Source of the DNA: JAJPKK01 sp963800215
Lineage (GTDB): Bacteria; Pseudomonadota; Alphaproteobacteria; Rhizobiales; Xanthobacteraceae
NCBI GenBank assembly: GCA_963800215.1
Contig: CAWCZY010000008.1
Coordinates: forward strand, 62,001 to 126,000
DNA: 64,000 nucleotides
Reading direction: 5' to 3'
Below the pieces are notes generated by a model. The model made no database searches, was not told where the DNA came from, and saw nothing but the letters and a program-made list of their open reading frames with translations. Of this stretch, positions 55,831-64,000 are shown piece after piece. Position numbers and translations under genes: made by a program. How positions within the stretch are numbered: the first letter of the stretch is position 1; each line of letters opens with the position of its first letter.

Positions 55831-57778
55831 TGCGATGCCCTCCCGGCTGTGACGCGTGCGGCTTGCCGGTCGCATGGGACACGGTCTTCACGCGGGCGGG
55901 CCGGCCGGGCACGGGCGGCGGCACCGCCGGTCGCGGCTTTCCGTTGCGTCGCTGCATCAGTTCCTGGACAGCCGGCTGCATGCGGTCGGCCGGCGACGTG
56001 GCCGTAGCTGTCGGCAGGGAGTCCGCCGCCGGCGAGGCCGCCAGCCAGAAGCTGAGCTCCGGCGAGATCGGTCGGCTCTGGTCGTCGAAATACGAGTTCT
56101 GCCACGTGTCGTCGGCTTTCAGGGACGTCCACGCCGTCGCGGGATTCTTGGCCAGCCACCAGCGCCAGGCATAGTGGTCATAGATGTCCAGCGCATTGGC
56201 GGCGTAGGCTTCCGCGAGCCCGCGGTTGCCCTTGATGATCGCCATGTTCTCGTCGTTGTTGTAGGACGCCTGGTAGCCGAGATTGTGGCTCCCCGTGACC
56301 ACGACGCAGCCGTCCGAGAACGGATCGATGACGACGAACTTGCTGTGGGTGATGGCGAAACCGGCCGAGTTGAGTTCCGTCTCCCACAGGCCCACGGGAT
56401 CCTTTATGCCTATGGCGGGAATGACCCGGTAGTCGACGGGCACCTTCTGTCCGTCGGGCAACTTGGCGCCCGCGCCGTCCCCGTCGGCATTGCTCTTGAT
56501 CGCGACCGCGAAGTCCTGTGCCGCCTTGGCAACCGTGACGGTGCCGCGGACGAACAGCGCCGGATTGGCGTCCTGGGCCTTGGCGACGGCGTCGATGATG
56601 CTGGTCTCGCCCGGCTCGAAGGCGACAAACAGGACCGCCTGCTTCGCTCCAGCGATCAGGTCGAAAACCTCTTTCAGGTCGGGTGGGGTCGGCTCGTTGG
56701 CGTGGGATTTCCCGCGCGCCTTCCCCGTATTCGGCGAGAACCACAGGTCGACCGTCCCGCTTCCGTCCTCGAGCTCGACGCTGACCGGACCGCCTTCATC
56801 GGCGGTTCGCAGCGGCGCGGCCTGCTTTCCCTTTCCGCCGGCCGCGTCGGTATCCGCCTTGAGGTCGTTCCAGTATTCCATGTAGGCGGCCGCGACCTTC
56901 GGCGAGCGCGCGATGACGGTGTTGTTCGACTGGGCGCAGAGTGCGCGATCGGTCCAGTTTGTCGATCCGAACTGGACCGCCTTGGGACCGCCATCGTCGA
57001 GGATGGTGAACTTGTTGTGGCCGATATGGCCGCTCGGCATCATTCGGTCGATGACGTTTACGCCGGCTGCCCGAGCCGCGACGCGCTCGGTCTCGTAGGT
57101 GTCGTCGGTCTGCGTTCCGTCGACCTTCCCCGGCATGTTCGACAGAATCACGTTGGCGTTTCCCTTGAGGGCCTTCAGGGAGCCGATGAGCTGCGTGTCC
57201 TCGAACTCGTAGAGCGCGCACCAGACCTTGCAGTTCTTCTCTGCCGCCTCATCCGGCAGCATTGTCATGGCCTCGATCATGTCGCCCGCGAGATCGATGC
57301 GCAGTTGGTCGGTCGGATCGGCGATCCGACGCAGCAGTTCGGTCTTCATGCCGGACAAATCGCCCTCTGTGTGAAGCGCACGCGCCGTCGCTTGTGTCGC
57401 CAGCATGCCGCGGTTGAAGTAGGCGGAGAGCAGGCCGTAGTCGGGCGTCAACTGCACGATGTTCGTCGTGAGCGATCCGACCGCCATCGGCGCCAGCGCC
57501 CCGGGAGCACCCGCCATCGGCACGATCCGATAACGGTAGGAGCCGCCACGCTTGGCATAAACGTCCTTCCAGAAGAATTTCTGGACGGGATCCTGGGCCG
57601 TCGTCCGATTGGCGGAAGCGTCCTGCCCGGGGAACGTGGCGAGCGCCGGGAGACAGGTCTCGGTCCCCGCTTTCACGTCGGTCCGGTAGATCGCGAAGCC
57701 CAGGCAGTCCTTGAGCCTGCCGCCAAAGGTCCATGCCGCCACGGCGATGTCGTTGTTGGAAAATGCTACTGCTTTCAT
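55823..57778 (-). CDS. Phospholipase D-like protein with two HKD motifs
   Basis: 651 residues from the ATG at 57778, which follows CAGGAGA; the open frame starts 750 bases further up without similarity. Two HxKxxxxD motifs mark the duplicated PLD catalytic domain: IGHNKFTILDDGGPKAVQFG near residue 260 and THSKFVVIDPFSDGCVVVTG near 500, each followed by the usual GS.N segment (FGSTNWTDRAL, TGSHNLGYQAS). An N-terminal ~130 residues (NNDIAVAAWTFGGRLKDCLG) have a fibronectin-like look, and the C-terminal 70 are Pro/Arg-rich. No signal peptide. It may cleave phosphodiesters of lipids or nucleic acid. Coupled to the histidine phosphatase gene. Confidence 0.88.
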   Translation of the reverse strand: MKAVAFSNNDIAVAAWTFGGRLKDCLGFAIYRTDVKAGTETCLPALATFPGQDASANRTTAQDPVQKFFWKDVYAKRGGSYRYRIVPMAGAPGALAPMAVGSLTTNIVQLTPDYGLLSAYFNRGMLATQATARALHTEGDLSGMKTELLRRIADPTDQLRIDLAGDMIEAMTMLPDEAAEKNCKVWCALYEFEDTQLIGSLKALKGNANVILSNMPGKVDGTQTDDTYETERVAARAAGVNVIDRMMPSGHIGHNKFTILDDGGPKAVQFGSTNWTDRALCAQSNNTVIARSPKVAAAYMEYWNDLKADTDAAGGKGKQAAPLRTADEGGPVSVELEDGSGTVDLWFSPNTGKARGKSHANEPTPPDLKEVFDLIAGAKQAVLFVAFEPGETSIIDAVAKAQDANPALFVRGTVTVAKAAQDFAVAIKSNADGDGAGAKLPDGQKVPVDYRVIPAIGIKDPVGLWETELNSAGFAITHSKFVVIDPFSDGCVVVTGSHNLGYQASYNNDENMAIIKGNRGLAEAYAANALDIYDHYAWRWWLAKNPATAWTSLKADDTWQNSYFDDQSRPISPELSFWLAASPAADSLPTATATSPADRMQPAVQELMQRRNGKPRPAVPPPVPGRPARVKTVSHATGKPHASQPGGHRNG

Positions 57779-57978
57779 CCCCGGTCTCCTGCCCGTTGTG
57801 CCGGAAAAGGCGCGCCGCGCCCATCCGTATTGATGCACTTCACGATTACAGATGACCGCCAATTCTGGTATGAACCGGTTCACACGAGGGCGCCGCGGTC
57901 CTTCGAACGCCCGGCCCGCCGGAAACCCTCCCTCCAAGCCGGGCCAGGACCAGGACACCAGGTTCGCTGCAAACCTCG

Positions 57979-59223
57979 TTACCCGAACCGCTCCGCGCGA
58001 TAGGGCGCGGGATCGCAGAACGGCGTCTCCCCGGTCATCATCTCGGCGATGAGCCGCCCGGTGACGGGGCCGAGCGTCAGCCCGGAATGGCCGTGGCCGT
58101 AGGCGAGCCACAGGCCGGGCCGGCCCGGCGCACGCCCGATCACCGGACGGGAATCGGCAAAGCAGGGACGCGCGCCCATCCACGGCCGTTCCTCGATCGC
58201 GTCGCCGAGCGGGAACAGGCCGGAAGCTGCCGGCATCACCCGGGCGAACTGCACCGGCGTCGGCGCGGCGTCGCGGGCGGCGAATTCGGCGCCGGTGGTG
58301 ATGCGGATGCCCTGGGCCATCGGCACGATGCAATAGCCGTTCTCGGCGTCGAGGATCGGCCGCGCCAGGCCGGCATTGCCGCGCGGGCGAAAATGGCGGT
58401 GATAGCCGCGCTTGACGGCGAGCGGCAGCCTGATCCCCAGCGGCGCCAGCAGATCCGGCGCCCACGGCCCCAACGCGACCACGGCCGCGTCGGCGTCGAC
58501 CGGCCCTTCCGCGGTGTCGATCCGCCACCGGCCCGCGGACTGGTGCAGGCGCATCGCGTCCCCGGTCAGGACGACGCCGCCGAGCGCCTTGAAGCGCGCC
58601 ACATAGGCGCGGGTCACCCCCAGGGGATCGGAGACACTCGCCGCCTGCTCCCAGAACACCGCATGGCGGAAGACCGGGGCGAGCGACGGCTCGAGCGCGC
58701 GGGCCGCCTCGACGTCGAGCACGCGCAAGGGCATGCCGAGCTCGGCGGCGATGGCGCGCTCGCGCGCGGTGCCGGCGAGCCTGGCATCGCTACGATAGAG
58801 CTTCAGCCAGCCGGTGCGGCGCAGGTAGTGCTCGGCACCCGCCTCCGCCATCAGCGCCGCGTGCTCGCCGACCGCCCTGGAGAACAGGGGCCGCATCGCC
58901 TGCATGGTCTCGACCAGCTTCTGCGGCGCCGAATTGCGGCGGAACGCCACCAGCCAGGGAGCCACATGGGCGAGGAATGCGAGATGGTAATCGGCCTCCG
59001 GCGCCCGCTTGAGCGCGATGCGGATGACCGCGCCGAGGCTCGCCGGGAAGCTCGCCGGGAATAGCGTGTTGCCCTCGATGATGCCGGCATTGCCGTAAGA
59101 GGTGCCCTGCCCGGGATCGGCGCGATCGACCAGGGCGACCGCAAGCCCGCGCTTGGCCAGGTGCAGCGCCACCGAGACGCCGACGATACCGGCGCCGAGC
59201 ACGATCGCATCGGTGCGAGCCAT
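57979..59223 (-). CDS. D-amino-acid dehydrogenase-like FAD oxidoreductase (DadA family)
   Basis: 414 residues, DAO superfamily. FAD motif AIVLGAGIVGVSVALHLAKR, then VDRADPGQGTSYGNAGIIEG typical of DadA. The substrate domain has AAVVALGPWAPDLLAPLGIR and LPLAVKRGYHRHFRP. The C-terminal GLWLAYGHGHSGLTLGPVTG with RLIAEMM closes the FAD site. Likely oxidises a D-amino acid (or a related imino acid) with electrons passing to quinones. Stands alone, divergent from rpe. Confidence 0.9.
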   Translation of the reverse strand: MARTDAIVLGAGIVGVSVALHLAKRGLAVALVDRADPGQGTSYGNAGIIEGNTLFPASFPASLGAVIRIALKRAPEADYHLAFLAHVAPWLVAFRRNSAPQKLVETMQAMRPLFSRAVGEHAALMAEAGAEHYLRRTGWLKLYRSDARLAGTARERAIAAELGMPLRVLDVEAARALEPSLAPVFRHAVFWEQAASVSDPLGVTRAYVARFKALGGVVLTGDAMRLHQSAGRWRIDTAEGPVDADAAVVALGPWAPDLLAPLGIRLPLAVKRGYHRHFRPRGNAGLARPILDAENGYCIVPMAQGIRITTGAEFAARDAAPTPVQFARVMPAASGLFPLGDAIEERPWMGARPCFADSRPVIGRAPGRPGLWLAYGHGHSGLTLGPVTGRLIAEMMTGETPFCDPAPYRAERFG

Positions 59224-59387
59224 GAAAATTCCTGTGAAAAAGCGCCGGGAACGGCCTGTCTACGGGAAAATACGCGGAACCCCCAGCATATAGGGGCGAC
59301 GGGCGCCAAAACCATCATGAACCTTCGTTCTGAATTTGCCCCGCTCCGCCGAGGCGTGTTAGGCGGGGCAACAAACCGGAGGTACCG

Positions 59388-60071
59388 ATGCATCGCGGGC
59401 TCGCCATCGCTCCATCCATCCTTTCGGCCGACTTCGCCAAGCTCGGCGAGGAAGTGCGCGCCATCGATGCGGCCGGCGCCGACTGGATCCATGTCGACGT
59501 CATGGACGGCCATTTCGTGCCCAACATCACCATCGGCCCGGACGTGGTGAAGGCGCTGCGGCCGCACACCAAAAAGCCGTTCGACGTCCATCTGATGATC
59601 GCGCCCTGCGACCCCTACCTCGAAGCCTTCGCCAAGGCGGGCGCGGATGTCATCACCGTGCATGTGGAAGCGGGCCCCCACGTGCACCGTTCGCTGCAGG
59701 CGATCCGCGCGCTCGGCAAGAAAGCGGGGGTGACGCTCAATCCGGGCACGCCGGAAGTCATGGTCGAGCCGGTGATCGATCTCGTCGATCTCATCCTCGT
59801 CATGTCGGTCAGTCCCGGCTTCGGCGGCCAGAAATTCATCCCCGGCGCGATCGAGAAGATCGCCCGGCTGCGCGCCATGGCCGCGGGGCGCCCGATCGAC
59901 ATCGAGGTCGACGGCGGGGTGACGCCGGACAACGCCGCAGAGATCGTCCGTGCCGGCGCCAATGTCCTGGTGGCCGGCTCCGCCGTGTTCAGGGGCGGTC
60001 CCGGAGCCTACCGGGCGAACATCGCGGCGATCCGTGGCGCGGCGGCGCAGGCCCGCGGCGAGGTCGCGTGA
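59388..60071 (+). CDS. rpe: Ribulose-phosphate 3-epimerase
   Basis: 227 residues, intact. Interconverts ribulose 5-phosphate and xylulose 5-phosphate in the pentose phosphate and Calvin cycles. Motifs: IAPSILSADFAKLGEEV, WIHVDVMDGHFVPNITIGP (metal Asp/His), HLMIAPCDPYLEAF, MSVSPGFGGQKFIPGA (Met loop), and IEVDGGVTPDNAAEIVRAGA with the phosphate-binding glycines. A GGAGGTACC site precedes the ATG. Housekeeping. Confidence 0.97.
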   Translation: MHRGLAIAPSILSADFAKLGEEVRAIDAAGADWIHVDVMDGHFVPNITIGPDVVKALRPHTKKPFDVHLMIAPCDPYLEAFAKAGADVITVHVEAGPHVHRSLQAIRALGKKAGVTLNPGTPEVMVEPVIDLVDLILVMSVSPGFGGQKFIPGAIEKIARLRAMAAGRPIDIEVDGGVTPDNAAEIVRAGANVLVAGSAVFRGGPGAYRANIAAIRGAAAQARGEVA

Positions 60072-60084
60072 GTGGGCGGCACCT

Positions 60085-60948
60085 TCACCCGAAGCCGGCG
60101 ATCTTCTCGCTCTCCCGCCACAGGCGCTGCGCAGCCGCGTCGTCCTTCGCCGCGAGGCTCGGCTCGATCCGGCGGCTATCGTAGAAATAGCCGCCGCTGA
60201 CATCGGCGACCTCGGGAGAACTCGCGAGATAGACGATGGTGTTCGCGCCCGGCTCCGGCCGACGGGCGAACACCATCGATGCGCGCACCAGAAGCCCGAA
60301 CAGGCCGGCGTCGCGCTGTCCGAAATTGGTGGCGACGAATCCGGGGTGCAGGCAGTTCGCGGCGATGCCGGCGCCCTCGAGCCGGCGCGCCAACTCGCGT
60401 GTGAACAGGATGTTGCACAGCTTGGAACGGCCGTAGGCGGTCGTCGCCCTATAGCTTTGGAGGGACTGCAGGTCGTCGAAGTCGAGCGCCGCGCGCACGT
60501 GCGCGGCCGAAGCGGTGCTGACGACGCGCGCCGGCGCGGCGGCGAGGAGGCTCTCGCGCAGGCAATGGGTCAGGACGAAATAGCTCATGTGATTGAGCGC
60601 GAAGGTCCGCTCGAGCCCTTCCGCGGTGATTTTCCGGGCGGCGAACATGCTGCCGGCATTGTTGATCAGCACGTCGACGCGCGGCTCCGCCGCGGCGATC
60701 TCCGCGCCCGCCCGTTTCGCCTCGGCAACCAATGAAAGATCGGCGTAAATGGCGCAGTGCGCCGCGTTCGGGCCGACCTCGCGCAGCCGCGCGAGCGCCT
60801 GCCCGGCCCGCTCCCGATCGCGCGCAACCATCACGATGCGGGCGCCGAGCCCCGCCAGTTGCTCGGCCGCGATCCGGCCGATGCCCGAAGTGGCCCCGGT
60901 GATGACGACGACCTTGCCGTGAATGGATGCCTCCCGGGTTGCGACCAT
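60085..60948 (-). CDS. Short-chain dehydrogenase/reductase, retinol-dehydrogenase-like
   Basis: 287 residues. Cofactor motif VVITGATSGIGRIAAEQLAG, LINNAGSMFA, the active-site Ser in VVSTASAAHVRA, and Tyr/Lys in TTAYGRSKLCNILF. The sequence CLHPGFVATNFGQRDAGLFG and the length match the RDH/WWOX-like SDR group, NADP-dependent reductases of aldehydes or ketones of lipid type. Lies convergent with rpe and divergent from purB. Substrate not known. Confidence 0.92.
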   Translation of the reverse strand: MVATREASIHGKVVVITGATSGIGRIAAEQLAGLGARIVMVARDRERAGQALARLREVGPNAAHCAIYADLSLVAEAKRAGAEIAAAEPRVDVLINNAGSMFAARKITAEGLERTFALNHMSYFVLTHCLRESLLAAAPARVVSTASAAHVRAALDFDDLQSLQSYRATTAYGRSKLCNILFTRELARRLEGAGIAANCLHPGFVATNFGQRDAGLFGLLVRASMVFARRPEPGANTIVYLASSPEVADVSGGYFYDSRRIEPSLAAKDDAAAQRLWRESEKIAGFG

Positions 60949-61021
60949 CGCTTATCGCTTTTGGAGGCACAGCGCCATCCGGCGATTGCTGCGCCGGCCC
61001 GGGTCTGATAGAGCCCGGGCC

Positions 61022-62329
61022 ATGATCCCCCGCTATTCCCGGCCCGAGATGGCCGCGATCTGGGACCCGCAGACGCGCTACCGGATCTGGTTCGAGATCG
61101 AAGCCCACGCCACCGACGCGCTCGCCGCGCTCGGCATCGTGCCGGAGGAAGCCGCGCGCGCGATCTGGGCCAAGGGCAAGGACGCCACCTTCGACATCGC
61201 CCGCATCGACGAGATCGAACGCGAGGTCAAGCATGACGTCATCGCCTTCCTGACCCATCTCGCCGAGATCGTCGGGCCGCAGGCGCGGTTCGTGCACCAG
61301 GGCATGACCTCCTCGGACGTGCTCGACACCTGCCTCAATGTGCAGCTCGTGCGCGCCGCCGACCTTCTCATCGACGGTGTGGACAAGGTGCGCGACGCGC
61401 TCAAGCGCCGCGCTTTCGAATACAAGACGACCCCAGTGGTGGGCCGCTCCCACGGCATCCATGCCGAGCCGACCACGTTCGGCCTCAAGCTCGCCACTGC
61501 CTATGCGGAATTTTCGCGCGCCCGCGAACGCCTGGTGGCGGCGCGCAAGGAGGTGGCGACCTGCGCCATCTCGGGCTCGGTCGGCACCTTTGCCCAGATC
61601 GACCCGGCGGTCGAAGCCCATGTGGCCAAGGCGATGGGCCTCGCGGTCGAGCCGATCTCGACCCAGGTGATCCCGCGCGACCGCCACGCCATGTATTTTG
61701 CGACGCTCGCGGTGGTTGCGGCCTCGATCGAGCGCATCGCCACCGAGGTCCGCCACCTCCAGCGCACTGAGGTACTGGAGGCGGAAGAGTATTTCTCGCC
61801 GGGCCAGAAGGGTTCCTCGTCGATGCCGCACAAGCGCAATCCGGTGCTGGCCGAAAACCTGACCGGGCTTTCGCGCATGGTGCGCGCCTATGTGACGCCG
61901 GCGCTGGAGAACGTGGCGCTGTGGCACGAGCGCGATATCTCCCACTCCTCGGTGGAGCGGATGATCGGTCCGGACGCCACGGTGACCCTCGATTTCGCCC
62001 TGCACCGCCTCGCCGGCCTGATCGACAAGCTCGTGGTCTACCCCGAGAACATGCAGAAGAACCTCGACCGCCTCGGCGGCCTCGTCCACTCCCAGCGCGT
62101 GCTGCTGACATTGACCCAGAAGGGCTCGCCGCGCGAGGACGCCTACCGCATGGTCCAGCGCAACGCCATGAGGGCGTGGCAGGAGGGCGGCGATTTCCTC
62201 ACCTTGCTCAAAGCCGACCCGGAGGTGCGCAAGTATCTCAGCGAGGCCGAACTCGCCGCGAATTTCGACCTCGGCTACCACCTCAAGGCGGTCGACACGA
62301 TCTTCGCGCGGGTGTTCGGGGAGGCTTAG
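61022..62329 (+). CDS. purB: Adenylosuccinate lyase
   Basis: 435 residues, intact. Splits SAICAR to AICAR and adenylosuccinate to AMP in purine synthesis. MIPRYSRPEMAAIWDPQTRY is the typical alphaproteobacterial start. HQGMTSSDVLDTCLNVQL, VGRSHGIHAEPTTFGLKL (catalytic His) and the superfamily signature GSSSMPHKRNPVLAENLTGL with the flexible Ser loop follow. The open frame extends upstream to 60923 but homology and size favour 61022. Ends four bases into the convergent toxin gene. Confidence 0.97.
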   Translation: MIPRYSRPEMAAIWDPQTRYRIWFEIEAHATDALAALGIVPEEAARAIWAKGKDATFDIARIDEIEREVKHDVIAFLTHLAEIVGPQARFVHQGMTSSDVLDTCLNVQLVRAADLLIDGVDKVRDALKRRAFEYKTTPVVGRSHGIHAEPTTFGLKLATAYAEFSRARERLVAARKEVATCAISGSVGTFAQIDPAVEAHVAKAMGLAVEPISTQVIPRDRHAMYFATLAVVAASIERIATEVRHLQRTEVLEAEEYFSPGQKGSSSMPHKRNPVLAENLTGLSRMVRAYVTPALENVALWHERDISHSSVERMIGPDATVTLDFALHRLAGLIDKLVVYPENMQKNLDRLGGLVHSQRVLLTLTQKGSPREDAYRMVQRNAMRAWQEGGDFLTLLKADPEVRKYLSEAELAANFDLGYHLKAVDTIFARVFGEA

Positions 62330-62829
62330 GGCGCGGGATGAAGCCGCGTATCGAGGGCAAAGGCCTCTTGCAACCTCAGAGAATAAGCTCCGTCGGCTTT
62401 GGCGGCGACAAAGATGAGATTCCAACTGTGGGTGGATACTGTGCTTGGGATAAGCAGGAACTTGTGCCGGGCCAGCAATTCATCTCCAAACGCCTGTTGA
62501 CCTGCGCCCGCAATGCCGGGTCTCAGCCAATTTGGGTTGGGAATGGCCGCCGGTTGGACAATTTGCACATTCGTGGGCTCGGTTATATCTAGCGCGGTCA
62601 GTACATGTGGCACAGTATCGAGCGTCTTGAACCCCGTGTGAACCGCAACCTCGAAAATCGCGGTTGCCGGGTCGATTGAGCAGTACACCGCCCGGACGCC
62701 TTTGCTGTTCCACCGTCCGCCAGCTTGGTAGGCGCCTTCGCCGCTGTCCCAGGTTCCCGCGAACGTCGCTCTGTCCAGCCGCCACGCGACAAGCTCGCTG
62801 CCGCCGAGCGACGCCGGTAACGGCGTCAA
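62326..62829 (-). CDS. RES-domain toxin (NAD+-degrading type)
   Basis: 167 residues. RES family named for its Arg, Glu and Ser: Arg in VAWRLDRATFAGTWDSG, GGRWNSKGVRAVYCSIDPAT with the Ser in YCS, Glu in AIFEVAVHTG. Members such as MbcT and Res deplete NAD+ by phosphorolysis or hydrolysis. The ATG overlaps the stop of the antitoxin gene (ATGA). The end overlaps purB convergently by four bases. Length is typical. Confidence 0.92.
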   Translation of the reverse strand: MTPLPASLGGSELVAWRLDRATFAGTWDSGEGAYQAGGRWNSKGVRAVYCSIDPATAIFEVAVHTGFKTLDTVPHVLTALDITEPTNVQIVQPAAIPNPNWLRPGIAGAGQQAFGDELLARHKFLLIPSTVSTHSWNLIFVAAKADGAYSLRLQEAFALDTRLHPAP

Positions 62830-63308
62830 GTGTACACGCCGTAATCAAGACGCTCGAGGAAAGTCTCGACCATCTCGACGCCTGCAGGCGTGGCCAGGAG
62901 GTCGATCGGACGCCGTTGGTTCAACCCCATCGCAGGACGCTCCAACCATTGCTCTGCCTCCTCGCGCGACCCGAGCACATCCGTCGCCTTGGCCAGAATC
63001 TCGGCCAGCTTCCAAGTTCGCCCACTCTGTTCATGGCTGAGCAGCTTCGTGCCCGCGGACACGTGTCTCTGGTAGGTGCGCTGGCTCATGCCGATCGCCC
63101 TTGCGAACGCATCATCCCAGCTGAGAATCACGAGATTTTTGACGAGATGCGTCAATGCCTTACCGGGCAAACCGCCGGAAAGCAGTTCATGGGCCTGAAG
63201 CGAATCCCGCGGTTCGCGCCGCAGAACCTGCCGGCCCCCGAGCAATTCCGTGACTTTGGATATCTCAAACCTTGATCCGTAATCCTCGGCCATACCGCGC
63301 CTCGACAT
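62826..63308 (-). CDS. Xre/MbcA/ParS-type antitoxin
   Basis: 160 residues, partner of the RES toxin. N-terminal helix-turn-helix-like region (FARAIGMSQRTYQRHVSAGT then LLSHEQSGRTWKLAEILAKA) and C-terminal DUF2384 toxin-binding part (VLGSREEAEQWLERPAMGLN, RPIDLLATPAGVEMVETFLE, LDYGVYT). It neutralises the toxin by plugging its active site with the C-terminus and represses the operon. Start 63308 or the Met at 63293. Immediately upstream is an AT-rich promoter (TTTTTTATATGACAG, plus strand) with likely operator sites. Confidence 0.92.
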   Translation of the reverse strand: MSRRGMAEDYGSRFEISKVTELLGGRQVLRREPRDSLQAHELLSGGLPGKALTHLVKNLVILSWDDAFARAIGMSQRTYQRHVSAGTKLLSHEQSGRTWKLAEILAKATDVLGSREEAEQWLERPAMGLNQRRPIDLLATPAGVEMVETFLERLDYGVYT

Positions 63309-63487
63309 CTGACGTTTTTTATATGACAGATGACAGATCCATTTTCAAGGCATCAAGATTGACGTTATCCGTCGCGTGTTGGCGGCTGACAATCGGCAGG
63401 GTCGAGGCCGTCATCATCCTGCGAATCCTATATGCTGGCCGCAGTCTCGATCTCGGCTTCAACTGACCCCGTGGAACGCGCCGCACC

Positions 63488-64000
63488 ATGGCAACCACCA
63501 TCCTCGTGTTCGATTCCGGCCTCGGCGGCCTCACCGTGTTCCGCGAAGTGGTGAAGGCGCGGCCGGATGCGCGATACGTCTATGTCGCCGACGACGCCTT
63601 CTTTCCCTATGGGCGCCATGGCGAAGACGCCCTGGTCGGGCGGGTGGTGCCGCTGATGGCGGAGCTGATCGCCGCCCACGCCCCCGATATCGTGGTGATC
63701 GCCTGCAACACCGCATCGACGCTGGTGCTGCCGCATCTGCGGGCGCGCTTCACGGTGCCCTTCGTCGGCACCGTGCCCGCCATCAAGCCGGCCTGCGGCG
63801 CGTCCCGATCGAAGCGGGTGTCGATGCTCGGTACCGAGGCGACCGTCAAGCGCGAATACACCCGCGCCCTGATCAGGGATTTCGGCCAGGGCTGCGACGT
63901 CACCCTCGTCGGTTCATCGCATCTCGCTTCGATCGCGGAAGCCGCGTTGCACGAAGAGCCGGTGGCTGATGCCGACATCGCCCGCGAGATCGCGCCCTGC
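63488..64000 (+). CDS. murI: Glutamate racemase, N-terminal part (runs off the window)
   Basis: 171 codons visible, no stop before the window end. Makes D-glutamate for peptidoglycan. TTILVFDSGLGGLTVFREV carries the first Asp/Ser motif, YVADDAFFPYGRHGEDAL follows, and VVIACNTASTLVLPHL holds the first catalytic Cys. FVGTVPAIKPACGASRSKRV is the conserved loop. The ATG at 63488 begins the domain as in relatives. The second catalytic Cys lies beyond the edge. Confidence 0.95.
   Translation, partial: MATTILVFDSGLGGLTVFREVVKARPDARYVYVADDAFFPYGRHGEDALVGRVVPLMAELIAAHAPDIVVIACNTASTLVLPHLRARFTVPFVGTVPAIKPACGASRSKRVSMLGTEATVKREYTRALIRDFGQGCDVTLVGSSHLASIAEAALHEEPVADADIAREIAPC

Noticed and set aside
55856..58003. 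715-codon plus-strand open frame opposite the phospholipase D-like gene
   Set aside because: No recognisable motif, skewed composition, antisense to a gene with two HKD motifs.
60449..62425. 658-codon minus-strand open frame opposite purB
   Set aside because: Antisense to an intact, highly conserved housekeeping gene; composition is that of a shadow frame.

Overview
The window is GC-rich (about 64-65%) chromosomal DNA of an alphaproteobacterium, most likely a Hyphomicrobiales (Rhizobiales) member close to Bradyrhizobium, Rhodopseudomonas or Xanthobacteraceae. This rests on gene content and protein style (RecD-like helicase end, HU variant, isoquinoline oxidoreductase-type molybdoenzyme, Nit1C cluster with a sigma-54 promoter, small MKKLLALVA-type secreted proteins). 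No rRNA, tRNA, CRISPR array or complete IS element was seen.

Layout. 1-2.1 kb: 3' end of a RecD-like helicase, an HU protein, a decayed family-2 glycosyltransferase and a TadE-like pseudopilin. 2.2-5.8 kb: a complete dTDP-L-rhamnose set, rmlD-rmlC on the minus strand divergent from rmlA-rmlB. 5.9-11.5 kb: a Pro/Gly-rich secreted protein with a tandem repeat, then an RND pump and its adaptor. 11.5-22.6 kb: aldo/keto reductase, AraC regulator, small secreted proteins, an internally deleted quinoprotein-cytochrome gene, DUF1348, a two-gene molybdenum hydroxylase, ketopantoate reductase, and an HxlR-MATE pair. 22.8-27.7 kb: a MexAB-like pump and an Rrf2 regulator. 28.4-35.8 kb, all minus strand: P450, HlyD adaptor, ABC ATPase, ABC-2 permease, acyltransferase, sulfotransferase. 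This looks like a biosynthesis-and-export operon for a sulfated acyl product and is the best candidate for an undescribed system. 36-45.3 kb: metallo-beta-lactamase-fold protein, PQQ dehydrogenase, DUF1330, two alpha/beta hydrolases, lipoprotein, glutathione peroxidase, heme-oxygenase-like protein, dual CDGSH protein. 45.5-55.1 kb: a MocR-type regulator divergent from a full Nit1C-type cluster (MSMEG_0572 family, nitrilase, radical SAM, GNAT, AIR-synthase-like, glycosyltransferase, MSMEG_0570 family, flavoprotein, LnmK/Pnap_2097 family). 55.2-64 kb: histidine phosphatase, phospholipase D-like protein, D-amino-acid dehydrogenase-like protein, rpe, SDR, purB, a RES/Xre toxin-antitoxin pair, and the start of murI.

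Working together. The Nit1C block has a near-perfect -24/-12 (sigma-54) promoter 80-95 bp before its first gene and a direct repeat shared with the promoter of the adjacent MocR gene. That suggests nitrogen-responsive, ligand-controlled expression of a pathway acting on a nitrile or cyanide-related metabolite. The P450-to-sulfotransferase block has stop/start overlaps between most genes, and a roughly 105-bp sequence is repeated upstream of both the P450 and the HlyD gene.

Caution on quality. About 33 single-base frame breaks split 15 otherwise well-conserved genes. Most are single inserted bases, and removing or restoring them gives family-typical lengths and continuous motifs. I read most of them as base-level sequence errors, not true pseudogenes. 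For such genes I give the span of the reconstructed gene and the approximate break positions.
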